A DNA stretch of 64,000 nucleotides. It comes from Cohnella sp. WQ 127256. GTDB lineage: Bacteria; Bacillota; Bacilli; Paenibacillales; Paenibacillaceae. A model generated the notes under the pieces. The model was not told the DNA's origin. It saw only the letters and a list, made by a program, of their open reading frames with translations, and did not search any database. Shown here one piece after another: positions 1 to 9,176 of this stretch. The translations under genes were made by a program, and so were the position numbers. The DNA lies in contig NZ_JAMZCY010000005.1 of NCBI RefSeq assembly GCF_024519285.1, positions 558,001 to 622,000 on the forward strand, read 5' to 3'. Every line of letters begins with the position of its first letter. The stretch's first letter is position 1.

Positions 1-255
1 CTGTCAAATTGGCGGAAAATCGATGAGCTTGCGGAGCGTGTGTCTTTTATCGGCTTAGAGAGACCCGGTCAACCCGCTGACAATTCCTTGCTGCCTTCTT
101 TTATTAGACGTAAGCTACTAGGGGCTATGATGCCTGCAATGGGTATCTCATCTTCTGATATTAGGCGAAGGTTGAAAGAGGGACGCTCAATCCGATATAT
201 GCTTCCGGATTCGGTTATTGATTTCATTCAAAGGAATGATTTATATGAATCTTGA
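1..255 (+). CDS. nadD: Nicotinate-nucleotide adenylyltransferase, C-terminal part (5' cut by window edge)
   Basis: The reading frame is open from base 1 and ends at TGA 253-255, leaving about 84 C-terminal residues; the start lies outside the window. NadD transfers AMP from ATP to nicotinate mononucleotide in cytoplasmic NAD synthesis. The visible part carries the C-terminal nucleotidyltransferase signature ISSSDIR (from base 145), followed by a helix and the RYMLPDSVIDFI ending usual for bacterial NadD. The stop overlaps the start of yqeK by 11 bp, so the two are translationally coupled, as in the nadD-yqeK-rsfS cluster of Bacillus. Confidence 0.9.
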   Translation: MSNWRKIDELAERVSFIGLERPGQPADNSLLPSFIRRKLLGAMMPAMGISSSDIRRRLKEGRSIRYMLPDSVIDFIQRNDLYES

Positions 256-817
256 AAATTTAAGGGAAGCAACTCGCCAACAAATGCCGGAGAAGAGATG
301 GAAGCACACCTTAGGGGTTGTGGAAACAGCCATTAAACTGGCAAAGCACTTCGACGGAGATGCGAATAAGGCTGAGCTTGCGGCATTATTGCACGATTAC
401 TCCAAAGCATGGGCGATCGATCGGATGGACGTTATCATTCGGGAGCAACAATTGCCGCAAGAGCTACTGGTATATGATAAGGAACTATGGCATGCGCATG
501 TTGGCGCATGGGCTGTACAGTCGGAGCATGGGATAACGGATGAAGAGGTTCTAGATGCGATTCGCTATCATACCTCTGGACGTGAAAATATGACGAAGCT
601 GGACAAAATCGTTTGTTTAGCGGATTATATAGAGCCGGGCAGAGATTTCCCTGGTGTGAGTAAAATCCGCGAACTCGCTAAACATAATGTGGAAGAAGCA
701 TTGATCGCCGCCTTTGATTCGACCATCGAATTGCTAATGGCGAGAGGTAAACGCATTTTTCCATTAACCGTACTGGCTCGGAATGATCTCATTGTTCAAC
801 TTAAACAATCGAAATAA
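245..817 (+). CDS. yqeK: HD-domain Ap4A hydrolase YqeK
   Basis: A 190-residue HD-superfamily metal phosphohydrolase. YqeK of B. subtilis is a symmetrical diadenosine tetraphosphate hydrolase yielding two ADP. The HD pair is at residues 50-51 (LLHDYSK), with further candidate metal ligands at H21 and in HAHVGAW and YHTSG. Start choice: ATG 245 has AAAGGA at 230-235 with nine bases of spacing, and its MNLENLREATR start aligns with known YqeK. In-frame ATGs at 236 and 218 are possible but have poor spacing. It overlaps nadD by 11 bp and precedes rsfS by 21 bp in an apparent operon. Confidence 0.92.
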   Translation: MNLENLREATRQQMPEKRWKHTLGVVETAIKLAKHFDGDANKAELAALLHDYSKAWAIDRMDVIIREQQLPQELLVYDKELWHAHVGAWAVQSEHGITDEEVLDAIRYHTSGRENMTKLDKIVCLADYIEPGRDFPGVSKIRELAKHNVEEALIAAFDSTIELLMARGKRIFPLTVLARNDLIVQLKQSK

Positions 818-838
818 ATAGATAACGGAGGCTGAGAC

Positions 839-1183
839 ATGGCAGGAAGTTCAGAACAATTGTTGAAAGCGGTACTCGGTGCTGCTGAAGAGAAGAAAGC
901 GCATGATGTCGTCGCTTTGAATTTGCAAGGAATATCACTTATCGCAGATTATTTCGTGATTTGTCACGGGAATTCGGATACTCAAGTATTGTCGATCGCT
1001 ACTGAAATCCGCAAAAGTGCGGAGTTAATGGGTAAAAAGGTTCGGTTAGAAGGCATGGATACAGCTCGTTGGGTGCTTGTAGATATGGGCGATGTAGTTG
1101 CTCATGTATTCCATCGCGACGAGAGAGAGTATTATCATCTGGAACGTCTATGGTCCGATGCAAAGGCAGTTGAAACAGTATGA
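839..1183 (+). CDS. rsfS: Ribosomal silencing factor RsfS
   Basis: A 114-residue protein of the RsfS/Iojap family, the usual length. RsfS binds ribosomal protein L14 (uL14) on the 50S subunit and blocks subunit joining, lowering translation in starved cells. Typical segments are ISLIADYFVICHG and VRLEGMDTARWVLVD, followed by VVAHVFHRDEREYYHLERLW. A good ribosome site (GGAGG) sits about eight bases before ATG 839. The stop overlaps the next gene by four bases (ATGA), indicating coupling with the S1-domain protein. Confidence 0.95.
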   Translation: MAGSSEQLLKAVLGAAEEKKAHDVVALNLQGISLIADYFVICHGNSDTQVLSIATEIRKSAELMGKKVRLEGMDTARWVLVDMGDVVAHVFHRDEREYYHLERLWSDAKAVETV

Positions 1184-2109
1184 ATTTAACGGCTGGAACC
1201 TTACAGCATTTGTGGGTTCGCAGAGAGGTATCACCTTATGGCTGGTTCCTCGGTTTCGGGGCGGAAGGCGAACCAGAAGTACATCTCCCATATGGAGAAG
1301 TCGTCGGAAACAAGCCTGAGATCAATACAGAAATCGAAGTGTTCCTGTTCCATGATGATAAGGAGCGGATCACGGCTACCTTACGCAAGCCATTACTAGT
1401 GTTAGGCGAGATGGCCAAGCTTAAGGTGGCGGATTTCCATCCGAATTTCGGTTTCTTTTTGGAGATGGGCATTGGACGCCAGCTTTTGTTGCCGTTGAAG
1501 CAGTTTCCACCGGATCGCAGACAAGTTTGGCCGCAAAAAGGCGATGAGCTGTTCGTCGTGATGAAACAAGACAAAGAGGGCCGTATGCTTGCTCGTCTTG
1601 CCAAGATCGATGATTTCGAACCACAAATTTTCCGTGCGCCAACTTCTTGGCTGAATGAAACAAAAGAAGGCTGGGTAACGGATGTCTATCGTGACGGCGT
1701 ATTTACGTTAGTTGATGGTGGAGTGATCGGTTTAGGCGCTTTAGGATATATTCATGATGGCTCGATGACTCATCCCTTGCGAATCGGTCAGAAGTTTAGT
1801 GGTCGTGTCACGCAGGTTCGTGATGACGGCCGAGTATCGTTAAGTATTCGGGCGAGCAAAGAGGTCGGCCGGGTAGAGGACGCGGATCGCATTCTTGATT
1901 TTCTCAAGGAACGTCCAGGCGGCTCGATGCCTTATTCGGATAAGACGAGCGCGGACGATATCCAGCGACGTTTTCAATTAAGTAAAGCTGCGTTTAAGAG
2001 AGCGCTTGGTAAGCTGATGAAGGATGGGCTTATCGTTCAGAAGGGCAATTGGACGCATTTGGCTTCGGCTGAAGAGGGATCTGAGGAAAACTCCGAGAGC
2101 AATAACTGA
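1180..2109 (+). CDS. cvfB: CvfB/YitL-type S1 RNA-binding protein
   Basis: A 309-residue cytoplasmic protein with S1-like OB folds in the N-terminal two thirds and a winged-helix segment at the C-terminus (about residues 230-295, including DDIQRRFQLSKAAFKRALGKLMKDGLI). This layout is that of CvfB, an RNA-binding regulator first named for virulence control in Staphylococcus aureus; YitL is the Bacillus homologue. The S1-like stretch around residues 160-225 includes RIGQKFSGRVTQVRDDGRVSLSIR. It starts four bases inside rsfS and lies in the same operon. The family is clear; the role in this organism is not known. Confidence 0.82.
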   Translation: MNLTAGTLQHLWVRREVSPYGWFLGFGAEGEPEVHLPYGEVVGNKPEINTEIEVFLFHDDKERITATLRKPLLVLGEMAKLKVADFHPNFGFFLEMGIGRQLLLPLKQFPPDRRQVWPQKGDELFVVMKQDKEGRMLARLAKIDDFEPQIFRAPTSWLNETKEGWVTDVYRDGVFTLVDGGVIGLGALGYIHDGSMTHPLRIGQKFSGRVTQVRDDGRVSLSIRASKEVGRVEDADRILDFLKERPGGSMPYSDKTSADDIQRRFQLSKAAFKRALGKLMKDGLIVQKGNWTHLASAEEGSEENSESNN

Positions 2110-2129
2110 TACAGAGTGGGGAGACTACC

Positions 2130-2933
2130 ATGCGTACTTACCGGCAGTTCGCTGCCGTATATGACCGCTTGATGGAAGAAATGCCGTATTCGGATTGGAT
2201 GAGCTTTGCTCGTCGATGCTGGGATAAGTACGGCATACCTAAGACGGTCGTGGATCTCGGCTGTGGAACCGGTAATCTAACGATTCCGCTCGCCCGTTCA
2301 GGCTTTAGTGTATTCGGAATCGATATTTCCTCGGAGATGCTATCCGTGGCTCGCAACAAGTGGGACGAACCTCCTTCTCGCATCGGGCATCGGGATGAGC
2401 CGGGAACGATCCGTTGGCTGCAGCAGGATATGAGGGACTGGGAGCTTCCGCATCCAGCGGACTCGGTGATCAGCTTCTGCGATTGCTTGAATTACTTGAC
2501 GGAGCCGCAAGATGTAACGGCTACGATTCGCCAAACCTTCGAGGGATTGGCACCCGGTGGTCTGTTCCTATTTGACGTCCATTCTCCTAGGCAATTAGAG
2601 AGATACGCTGAGGAGCAGCCATTCGTCTACGACGAGAAGGACGTTGCTTACTTGTGGACAAGTGAGTATGACCCAGATCGCTTGGAAATCGAGCACTCTT
2701 TAACTTTCTTCATCCAGGAGGAGTCGGCATCTCAAGGCGGCGGTGCGTTGTACAGTCGGTTTGAGGAGTCACATGTTCAGAGAGCCTATGATCCTGATTG
2801 GATTACGGAGCAACTGAAGGCGGCTGGATTTGAATTGCTTCATCTTGTTGCCGATTTTACTTGGGATCAACCAAATGAGGAATCGGAGAGATTGTTCTTT
2901 GTTTGTCGTAAGCAAGTGTTATTGGAATCATAG
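2130..2933 (+). CDS. yqeM: Class I SAM-dependent methyltransferase (YqeM position)
   Basis: A 267-residue Rossmann-fold methyltransferase. Motif I is VVDLGCGTGNLTIPLA near residue 40, followed by an acidic residue in FGIDIS and the post-motif IRWLQQDMRDWELP. The substrate cannot be read from the sequence; the B. subtilis gene at this place, yqeM, is likewise uncharacterised. It begins 20 bp after the S1 protein with GGGGAG before ATG 2130 and is the last gene of the nadD-led operon, as a terminator hairpin follows. Confidence 0.82.
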   Translation: MRTYRQFAAVYDRLMEEMPYSDWMSFARRCWDKYGIPKTVVDLGCGTGNLTIPLARSGFSVFGIDISSEMLSVARNKWDEPPSRIGHRDEPGTIRWLQQDMRDWELPHPADSVISFCDCLNYLTEPQDVTATIRQTFEGLAPGGLFLFDVHSPRQLERYAEEQPFVYDEKDVAYLWTSEYDPDRLEIEHSLTFFIQEESASQGGGALYSRFEESHVQRAYDPDWITEQLKAAGFELLHLVADFTWDQPNEESERLFFVCRKQVLLES

Positions 2934-2997
2934 GATTGGGATGATGCTAGTTTACTAGCTAGCCTATTTCGTTCTAATCCTTCCTGATTGCAGCGAA

Positions 2998-3054
2998 GAG
3001 GTTTTCTCAGAAGGTCTGTTATTATCAGATCTTTTGGGAAAACCCCTTTTTTGT
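2998..3054 (+). terminator. Rho-independent terminator of the nadD-yqeM operon
   Basis: An imperfect inverted repeat (arms about 2998-3018 and 3025-3046) is followed directly by a T-rich run on the plus strand. It lies 65 bp after the methyltransferase stop. Confidence 0.75.
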
Positions 3055-3151
3055 TTTTGAATTTATTGAGAAATATCCGAGGGCAGAAACGGCCACGATC
3101 ATTCAAAGGCTACTTCAAAAAGCGGACATGATCTAAGAAATAGGCAAATAT

Positions 3152-3206
3152 AAACGGAGCTACGCCAAAAGTCAGATCGACTTCAAGCGTAGCTCCGTTT
3201 GTTTTT
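3152..3206. terminator. Bidirectional terminator
   Basis: A perfect 14-bp stem (3152-3165 with 3187-3200) has a strong T tract on the plus-strand side and an AT-rich flank on the other. It sits just after the stop of the minus-strand MMPL gene and so closes both converging units. Confidence 0.8.
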
Positions 3207-3207
3207 G

Positions 3208-5430
3208 TTATTTTACTGCACGAACCTGCTCTTCTACAGGCTCATATTTGCTTGGCCAGAATGCCCAGCGGCCTAGTAAGAGCGTAATTGCAGGAACAAG
3301 AAATGGTCGGACAACGAACGTATCCAACAGGACACCGATGGCGGTGATCATTCCGAATTGAACGAGTACCTGAATCGGGAGAGTTGCGAGCACAGCGAAC
3401 GTTCCGGCTAGGATGAGACCCGCAGAAGTGATGACAGAGCCAGTCTCACCTACCCCTTCTTTAATCGCTTGCTTCAGCGGCATATGCTTTCTCTTTTGCC
3501 AGATGCTTGAGATCATAAAGATGTTATAATCTTCCCCAAGCGCGACTAGAAAGACAAATGAGTATAAAGGAATAGAACCCTGAATCGCATCCGCCCCCAT
3601 AACATTATGGACGATTAACCAGCCGAGACCGAGCGCCGAGAAGTAGGAAAGAATAACCGTTAGAACGAGATACACTGTGGCTACAATTGAACGTAAGTAC
3701 AGGAGCAGAAGTAGCGTAATCAACCCGATAACGATCGGGATAATGATCCTTGTATCGCGTTCTCCAGTCACTTTGGTATCGTGTTGTTCCGCAGTTTGCC
3801 CTCCTATCCATACACGATTTTCAGGATCAGATACGCCCGCATTAGCTAATGCCTGTTCCGCAGCGGCTCTCAAGTCGGGAATATGAGCCATCGCTTCTAA
3901 GGAATAGGGATTTAGATTGAACTCCACTTCATAAGCGATGATTTGTTCGTTTTGCTTACCGGTTTGTGGTTCAGCTACTTTGTCTACATAAGGGAGTGAA
4001 CTAAGCTGCTGCGCAAGTGGGATCGACTTCCCCTGTGTGTCAATAATGACTTTAGCAGGAGCAAGTTCTCCTGGCGAGAACTGTTCTCCGATAGTGGCAT
4101 ACCCTTCACGTGATTCCATATCCTTCGGAAAGGAGGACATGATATCGTAGGTAAACTTGATTTGCGTCGAAAAGGTTGCAAGACCCCCTAATAGCAGGAT
4201 ACATATCGCTACAATCCACCAAGGCTTACGAACGACGATATTGCCGATCCAGTTACGTGGTGCTTTGTGAGCGACGGTTGGAGCTGGTTTTCCTTTACGT
4301 ACCGCTCGTTCCTGCTGCATATCCAGTGTTCTCGGAATGAACGGGAAGAAGGAAGCACGGCCGAAGATCGCAAGCATAGCGGGCACAAGCGTTAAGCTTG
4401 CGATCCCCATAATGAGTATCGCTATACTGAATGGAGCGGCAAACCGATGATAAGCACCGTATTCCGCCACTAATAAAGCGAGTAGAGAAAGAACGACAGT
4501 TAGGCCACTCATTGCAATGGCGCCAGAAGAACCAGTAATGGCGCTAAGCAATGCTTTGCCTTTATTTTTCTCCACCCATAGTAATTGACGGAAACGGGAT
4601 ATAAGGAATAGGCAGTAATCAGTTCCGGCACCGAATAATAAAACGGTCATAATGGAGATGGCTTGAGAATCGACCACAATCCAACCCTCATGCGCCATCC
4701 AGCCCAGTATCGGATTAATGACCCCATAGGCAAAGCCGACAGCTACTAACGGGATTAACGCTAACACTGGCGAACGATAAATGAGTAGAAGTAGAACGAG
4801 TACGAGTAATACGGTACCAATCAACAAGGATACGTCAGCGTTCTTGAATAATCCTGTTGCATCGATTTGAATACCGACTGGACCTGTTACTCGTGCGCTT
4901 AGCTGATCGGAGGAATTGTTAGCTACCGCAAAAGGATCCTCACCGAACAGATCAAGAGTATAATCCTTTAACTTCGTTATGCCTTCTTTAAGCTGATCCG
5001 TATCGGCTTGCTTACTGAATAAAACAGGTGAGACTAGCGTACTCCCATCCTTGGATAACTCCCCTTTAATAGCGGGAAGCGGCAGTTGGTGGAGAGGTGG
5101 CACTGAAGTCTGGTGTGCAACTGGGGAAGTTGTAAGCTTCTCAGACAGTTTTTGCACATTTTGTAGGTCGGAATCAGTTAAGCCACCCTCCCTATGCCAG
5201 ACGATAAGGGCCGGAATATCGGCACCACTGGGAAATTCACGTTCAGCAATGGCATCCGCTTGGACGGAAGGCTTAGAGCTATTTAAGTTGGGAGCATTGT
5301 TGTTTTCTTCGCTTTTAACGGATGGAAGTAAGACGCTAAGTAATCCAGCAGCGACAATCCACACGAGCAGGGTGATCCATTTGCTTCGTTTTCCAGCGAC
5401 CCATCTACCTAATCCTCGACTATCGTTCAT
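3208..5430 (-). CDS. MMPL/RND-type membrane transporter
   Basis: A 740-residue integral membrane protein of the MMPL family (B. subtilis YdfJ is of this type). It has two similar halves, each with one N-terminal helix, a large extracytoplasmic loop and a bundle of about five helices. The first helix is near residues 17-36 (WITLLVWIVAAGLLSVLL). The MMPL cores contain DYCLFLISRFRQ and the matching DYNIFMISSIWQ segment in the second half; the paired acidic residues are typical of proton-driven RND-like pumps. AAGGAGGG precedes the start. It is divergent from a TetR gene, which probably represses it. The exported substrate (lipid, drug or surfactant) is unknown. Confidence 0.85.
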   Translation of the reverse strand: MNDSRGLGRWVAGKRSKWITLLVWIVAAGLLSVLLPSVKSEENNNAPNLNSSKPSVQADAIAEREFPSGADIPALIVWHREGGLTDSDLQNVQKLSEKLTTSPVAHQTSVPPLHQLPLPAIKGELSKDGSTLVSPVLFSKQADTDQLKEGITKLKDYTLDLFGEDPFAVANNSSDQLSARVTGPVGIQIDATGLFKNADVSLLIGTVLLVLVLLLLIYRSPVLALIPLVAVGFAYGVINPILGWMAHEGWIVVDSQAISIMTVLLFGAGTDYCLFLISRFRQLLWVEKNKGKALLSAITGSSGAIAMSGLTVVLSLLALLVAEYGAYHRFAAPFSIAILIMGIASLTLVPAMLAIFGRASFFPFIPRTLDMQQERAVRKGKPAPTVAHKAPRNWIGNIVVRKPWWIVAICILLLGGLATFSTQIKFTYDIMSSFPKDMESREGYATIGEQFSPGELAPAKVIIDTQGKSIPLAQQLSSLPYVDKVAEPQTGKQNEQIIAYEVEFNLNPYSLEAMAHIPDLRAAAEQALANAGVSDPENRVWIGGQTAEQHDTKVTGERDTRIIIPIVIGLITLLLLLYLRSIVATVYLVLTVILSYFSALGLGWLIVHNVMGADAIQGSIPLYSFVFLVALGEDYNIFMISSIWQKRKHMPLKQAIKEGVGETGSVITSAGLILAGTFAVLATLPIQVLVQFGMITAIGVLLDTFVVRPFLVPAITLLLGRWAFWPSKYEPVEEQVRAVK

Positions 5431-5484
5431 TGTTTAATTACCCTCCTTATTATTTTCCGATGATCATTAAAGACATTTGGGATA

Positions 5485-5507
5485 TAATCTAAATAGTGAC
5501 TAGATTA
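5485..5507. promoter_or_regulatory. Candidate TetR operator
   Basis: Inverted repeat TAATCTA (5485-5491) and TAGATTA (5501-5507), nine bases apart, in the 139-bp gap between the divergent MMPL and tetR genes. It partly covers a plus-strand TATAAT at 5483-5488. Position and symmetry fit an autoregulatory TetR site; binding is inferred. Confidence 0.5.
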
Positions 5508-5569
5508 ATTATATATACCGAAAGGTTAATTATGCAATGACGAATTTTTGAACAAAGGAGGGGACTGTG

Positions 5570-6187
5570 ATGACGAAACCCCAATCGAAGCGATCTCCAG
5601 GCAGGCCAAAGAGTAACTCTGACCAGCCTTCCATGCGTGATAAAGTATTAAATACAGCTTCTGTTTTATTTATGGAATTAGGTTATGAGCCTGTTTCTAT
5701 TAACATGATCGCTGAACGTGCAGGGGTGACCAAAGCGTCGGTCTATTATTATTTTACGAATAAAGCCGTTCTGTTCACAACTTCGGTAACGGAGATGATG
5801 ACAAGGATTTGCTTTTATACGGAACGCATTATCCAAGCCCATTCAGATATCCGAACAAGGTTGGAACAAATCGCGGTTGCCAAAATGTCCAAATCACACG
5901 TGGAATTCGAAAGTCTCATGAGGGAAGCGATACCTTTTCTAACGCAGGAGCAGAGAGAGGATATCCGCAAGGCGGAGCATCAAATTCACGTGTTAATGGC
6001 GCAGACCTTTGACCAAGCGATGGAGCAAGGATTTATCGCGAAGGGTGATCCGATGCTCTTGTCCCATGCATTCGCATCTTTAATGATGATTGGTAATCGT
6101 GAGCTTGTCGGAGATACCTCCTATACCGCCAACGAATTGTCCGTAATTATCGTGGACTTGTTCTGGCAGGGGATCGCACCTCGATGA
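5570..6187 (+). CDS. TetR/AcrR-family transcriptional regulator
   Basis: A 205-residue one-domain regulator. The N-terminal helix-turn-helix is at about residues 40-63 (INMIAERAGVTKASVYYYF), the classic TetR recognition helix ending in YYYF; the rest is the ligand/dimer domain. A basic, proline-rich N-terminal tail (KRSPGRPKS) precedes it. AAAGGAGG at 5554-5561 favours ATG 5570 (eight bases) over the adjoining GTG 5567. Divergent transcription from the MMPL pump and the palindrome between them suggest local repression of the pump and of itself. The ligand is unknown. Confidence 0.88.
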   Translation: MTKPQSKRSPGRPKSNSDQPSMRDKVLNTASVLFMELGYEPVSINMIAERAGVTKASVYYYFTNKAVLFTTSVTEMMTRICFYTERIIQAHSDIRTRLEQIAVAKMSKSHVEFESLMREAIPFLTQEQREDIRKAEHQIHVLMAQTFDQAMEQGFIAKGDPMLLSHAFASLMMIGNRELVGDTSYTANELSVIIVDLFWQGIAPR

Positions 6188-6202
6188 GGGGTGACTGGTT
6201 AC

Positions 6203-6232
6203 TTGACATGAATCGCGTAAATTAGCTATAAT
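6203..6232 (+). promoter_or_regulatory. SigA promoter of the leuS T-box
   Basis: TTGACA at 6203-6208 and TATAAT at 6227-6232 with an 18-bp spacer; both hexamers match consensus. Transcription would start near 6239, giving a leader of about 360 nt before leuS. Confidence 0.85.
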
Positions 6233-6238
6233 CATGGC

Positions 6239-6515
6239 ATACTTTGGCTGTGATAAGGATCAGTACTCGCGAGACGTTACACAGAGAGCCGGCGGTTGGT
6301 GCAAGCCGGTTAACGTAGACGACGAACTTACCTTGGAGCCTCCGAACTGAGCGAGTTTACTCTGGTTGAGTGACTTCGATAAGTTAGGCGTTTACCTCTC
6401 GTTACGAGGCACAAGTGGGCGGCTATCCAAGCAGGATGTCCGTCAACTAGGGTGGTACCACGGGAATTAATACTCTCGTCCCTAGCGACAACGCTAGGGG
6501 CGGGAGTTTTTTTGT
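6239..6515 (+). ncRNA. Leucine T-box riboswitch
   Basis: The leader has the conserved T-box sequence AGGGTGGTACCACGG at 6449-6463. Stem I parts are visible: CAGAGAGCCGG and a GGTTGGTGCAAGCC apical region around 6281-6310. The specifier is most likely CTT (Leu) at 6327-6329, in the context GAA-CTT-A followed by CCTT, which pairs with AAGG upstream. The antiterminator bulge TGGT would pair with the tRNA 3' end ACCA, fitting the discriminator A of tRNA-Leu. Uncharged tRNA-Leu should favour antitermination and leuS transcription. Confidence 0.9.
6472..6513 (+). terminator. T-box intrinsic terminator
   Basis: A 16-bp, nearly perfect GC-rich stem (6472-6487 with 6492-6507) with loop ACAA and a run of T to 6513. 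It overlaps the 3' side of the T-box so that it competes with the antiterminator. Confidence 0.9.
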
Positions 6516-6597
6516 TTGACTATTAGAAATTAAGCAGGATTGATGGCTGCCATCTAATAGCTGGCTGTAATATATGAACATAAGGGAGTTTATTCAC

Positions 6598-9039
6598 ATG
6601 TCGCAAGAAAATGGTCAAGGACAAGGCTATCAGCCATTAAAGATCGAGCCGAAATGGCAAAAGTTTTGGGATGAAAGTAAGACTTTCCGTACGACTGAGG
6701 AACCGGGAAAACCGAAGTTTTATGCTTTAGATATGTTTCCATATCCATCTGGATCTGGACTTCATGTGGGTCATCCAGAGGGCTATACAGCTACGGATAT
6801 CGTAAGCCGTTTTAAACGCATGAAAGGCTATAACGTTCTACACCCGATGGGATGGGATGCATTTGGGTTACCTGCTGAGCAGTATGCGATACAGACAGGA
6901 AATCATCCGCGTGATTTCACGATAGAGAATATTAATAATTTCCGCCGTCAGATCAAATCCCTTGGTTTCTCATACGATTGGGAACGCGAATTCAGTACGA
7001 CAGATCCGGATTATTACAAATGGACGCAATGGATTTTTATCCAGTTGTATAAGAAGGGCCTTGCTTATGTTGCGGAAGTTCCGGTTAACTGGTGTCCAGC
7101 CCTGGGTACAGTGCTTGCGAACGAAGAAATCATCGATGGGTTGAGTGAGCGTGGAAACCATCCGGTTATTCGTAAGCCGATGCGTCAATGGATGTTGAAA
7201 ATTACTGATTATGCGGAAAGATTGCTTGAGGACTTGGAAGAGCTGGATTGGTCGGAAAGCATTAAGGATATGCAGCGCAACTGGATCGGAAAATCAACTG
7301 GTGCTGAGGTTGTGTTTGCGATTGATGGTCATGATGCGGAATTGACAGTGTTTACAACTCGTCCTGACACCTTGTTCGGTGCAACTTATTGCGTATTGGC
7401 ACCTGAGCACGAGCTAGTTGAGGCGATTTCTTCTGTCGAGCAGAAAGCGGCAGTGAAGGCATACGTCGAACAGGCTGCTCGGAAGAGCGATTTGGAGCGT
7501 ACGGACCTAGCGAAGGATAAGAGCGGTGTGTTCACAGGGGCATATGCGATAAATCCGGTTAACGGCGGTAAAGTACCAATCTGGATCGCGGACTATGTGC
7601 TTGGTGGTTACGGTACGGGAGCGATTATGGCAGTACCGGGACATGATGAGCGGGATTGGGAATTCGCGAAGAAGTTCGAGTTACCGATTGTGGAAGTCGT
7701 CTCAGGTGGAGATGTCGCGGAAGCAGCCTATACGGGGGATGGGAAGCTAGTCAATTCCGACTTCTTGAACGGCTTGGGAACAACGGAAGCAATAGCTGCA
7801 ATGATCTCACGGCTGGAGCAAGATGGCAAAGGAAAAGGAAAAGTCACGTATCGTCTGCGCGATTGGTTATTCAGTCGCCAACGATATTGGGGCGAGCCGA
7901 TTCCGGTATTGCATTATGAAGATGGCACGATGGATACGATCCCGGAAGAGGATCTTCCATTGCTGCTTCCTGATGTTGATAAGATTCAACCGTCCGGCAC
8001 GGGTGAATCTCCACTTGCTAATGTAACGGATTGGGTCAATGTTGTGGATCCACGGAACGGTCGCAAAGCTCGCCGTGAGACGAACACCATGCCACAATGG
8101 GCTGGCAGCTGCTGGTACTACTTGCGCTTTATTGATCCGCATAATGAGAACGAGATTTGTTCACCGGAAAAGCAACGCGAGTGGTTGCCTGTTGATCTAT
8201 ACATTGGTGGTGCGGAGCACGCGGTTCTTCACTTGCTCTATGCGCGTTTCTGGCACAAGGTGCTGTACGATATCGGCGTCGTGAATACGAAAGAGCCATT
8301 CCACAAGCTTGTTAACCAAGGTATGATCCTTGGGATGAACAATGAGAAGATGTCCAAATCCCGCGGAAACGTTATTAATCCGGATGAAATCGTTGGGGAG
8401 TTCGGAGCGGATACGTTACGCGTATACGAAATGTTCATGGGTCCATTGGAAGCGACGAAGCCTTGGAATACGAACGGAGTAGAAGGCGTGTATCGTTTCC
8501 TAGCACGCGTATGGAGACTGTTCATTGACGATAACGGTAACTTGAATAGCAAAATTCAAGATGCTGCAGGGGATGATGCATTCCGCAAAACATGGCATAA
8601 GAGTCTTAAGAAGGTTGGCGAGGACTACGAGGCGTTGCGTTTCAACACTGCGATTAGCCAGATGATGATTTTCGTTAATGAGGCTTACAAGACAGAAATA
8701 TTGCCGAAGGAAGCGATGGCTCATTTCGTTCAAATGCTGTCTCCGATTGCACCGCATATCGCGGAAGAGCTTTGGGAGAAGCTTGGGTTTACGGGCTCGG
8801 TATCCTACGTCGCTTGGCCTGAGTATGATGTTTCACTCACGGTCGATGCTGAAGTTGAAATCGTTGTACAGGTTAGCGGCAAGATTGCGGACCGCTTGAA
8901 GGTTCCAGCAGATCTTGATGAAGCGGGTATGCAGGCGTTAGCGCTCGAATCCGAAAAGGTCAAAGAACTAATCGCAGGTAAAACGATTCGTAAAGTTATC
9001 GCGGTCAAAGGTAAGCTCGTTAACATTGTAGCGAACTAA
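6598..9039 (+). CDS. leuS: Leucyl-tRNA synthetase
   Basis: An 813-residue class Ia aminoacyl-tRNA synthetase charging tRNA-Leu. The HIGH signature is HVGH at residues 56-59, and KMSKS is at 584-588 followed by RGN. The inserted CP1 editing domain contains [12 protein letters not shown] and the [10 protein letters not shown] segment. Length is normal for the bacterial enzyme. Start: ATG 6598 (MSQENGQG) has AAGGGAG at 6582-6588; an in-frame ATG at 6574 would add eight residues without a suitable ribosome site. It is a single-gene unit controlled by the upstream T-box, with its own terminator. Confidence 0.97.
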   Translation: MSQENGQGQGYQPLKIEPKWQKFWDESKTFRTTEEPGKPKFYALDMFPYPSGSGLHVGHPEGYTATDIVSRFKRMKGYNVLHPMGWDAFGLPAEQYAIQTGNHPRDFTIENINNFRRQIKSLGFSYDWEREFSTTDPDYYKWTQWIFIQLYKKGLAYVAEVPVNWCPALGTVLANEEIIDGLSERGNHPVIRKPMRQWMLKITDYAERLLEDLEELDWSESIKDMQRNWIGKSTGAEVVFAIDGHDAELTVFTTRPDTLFGATYCVLAPEHELVEAISSVEQKAAVKAYVEQAARKSDLERTDLAKDKSGVFTGAYAINPVNGGKVPIWIADYVLGGYGTGAIMAVPGHDERDWEFAKKFELPIVEVVSGGDVAEAAYTGDGKLVNSDFLNGLGTTEAIAAMISRLEQDGKGKGKVTYRLRDWLFSRQRYWGEPIPVLHYEDGTMDTIPEEDLPLLLPDVDKIQPSGTGESPLANVTDWVNVVDPRNGRKARRETNTMPQWAGSCWYYLRFIDPHNENEICSPEKQREWLPVDLYIGGAEHAVLHLLYARFWHKVLYDIGVVNTKEPFHKLVNQGMILGMNNEKMSKSRGNVINPDEIVGEFGADTLRVYEMFMGPLEATKPWNTNGVEGVYRFLARVWRLFIDDNGNLNSKIQDAAGDDAFRKTWHKSLKKVGEDYEALRFNTAISQMMIFVNEAYKTEILPKEAMAHFVQMLSPIAPHIAEELWEKLGFTGSVSYVAWPEYDVSLTVDAEVEIVVQVSGKIADRLKVPADLDEAGMQALALESEKVKELIAGKTIRKVIAVKGKLVNIVAN

Positions 9040-9086
9040 TAATAGCTGCACATTGTAACAAAATAAATATCGCTGCGTGAAGCACA

Positions 9087-9137
9087 CGCCGCTTGTCTCC
9101 ATTGTGAAATGGAGCAGGCGGCGTTTTGTTTTTTTCA
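9087..9137 (+). terminator. Terminator of leuS
   Basis: A long stem (9087-9103 with 9108-9123) with a 4-nt loop, followed by a T-rich tail to about 9137, 48 bp after the leuS stop. Confidence 0.9.
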
Positions 9138-9176
9138 AGGTCATTTATTGCTGAATAGGTGGAGGGAGTGAAGTGC

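Noticed and set aside
2946-2963. Short GCTAG...CTAGC inverted repeat after yqeM
   Set aside because: It is too small, has no T run, and a better terminator lies just downstream.
5051-5437. 128-codon open frame opposite the start of the MMPL gene
   Set aside because: It is antisense to a clear membrane protein gene and has no ribosome site or recognisable domain.
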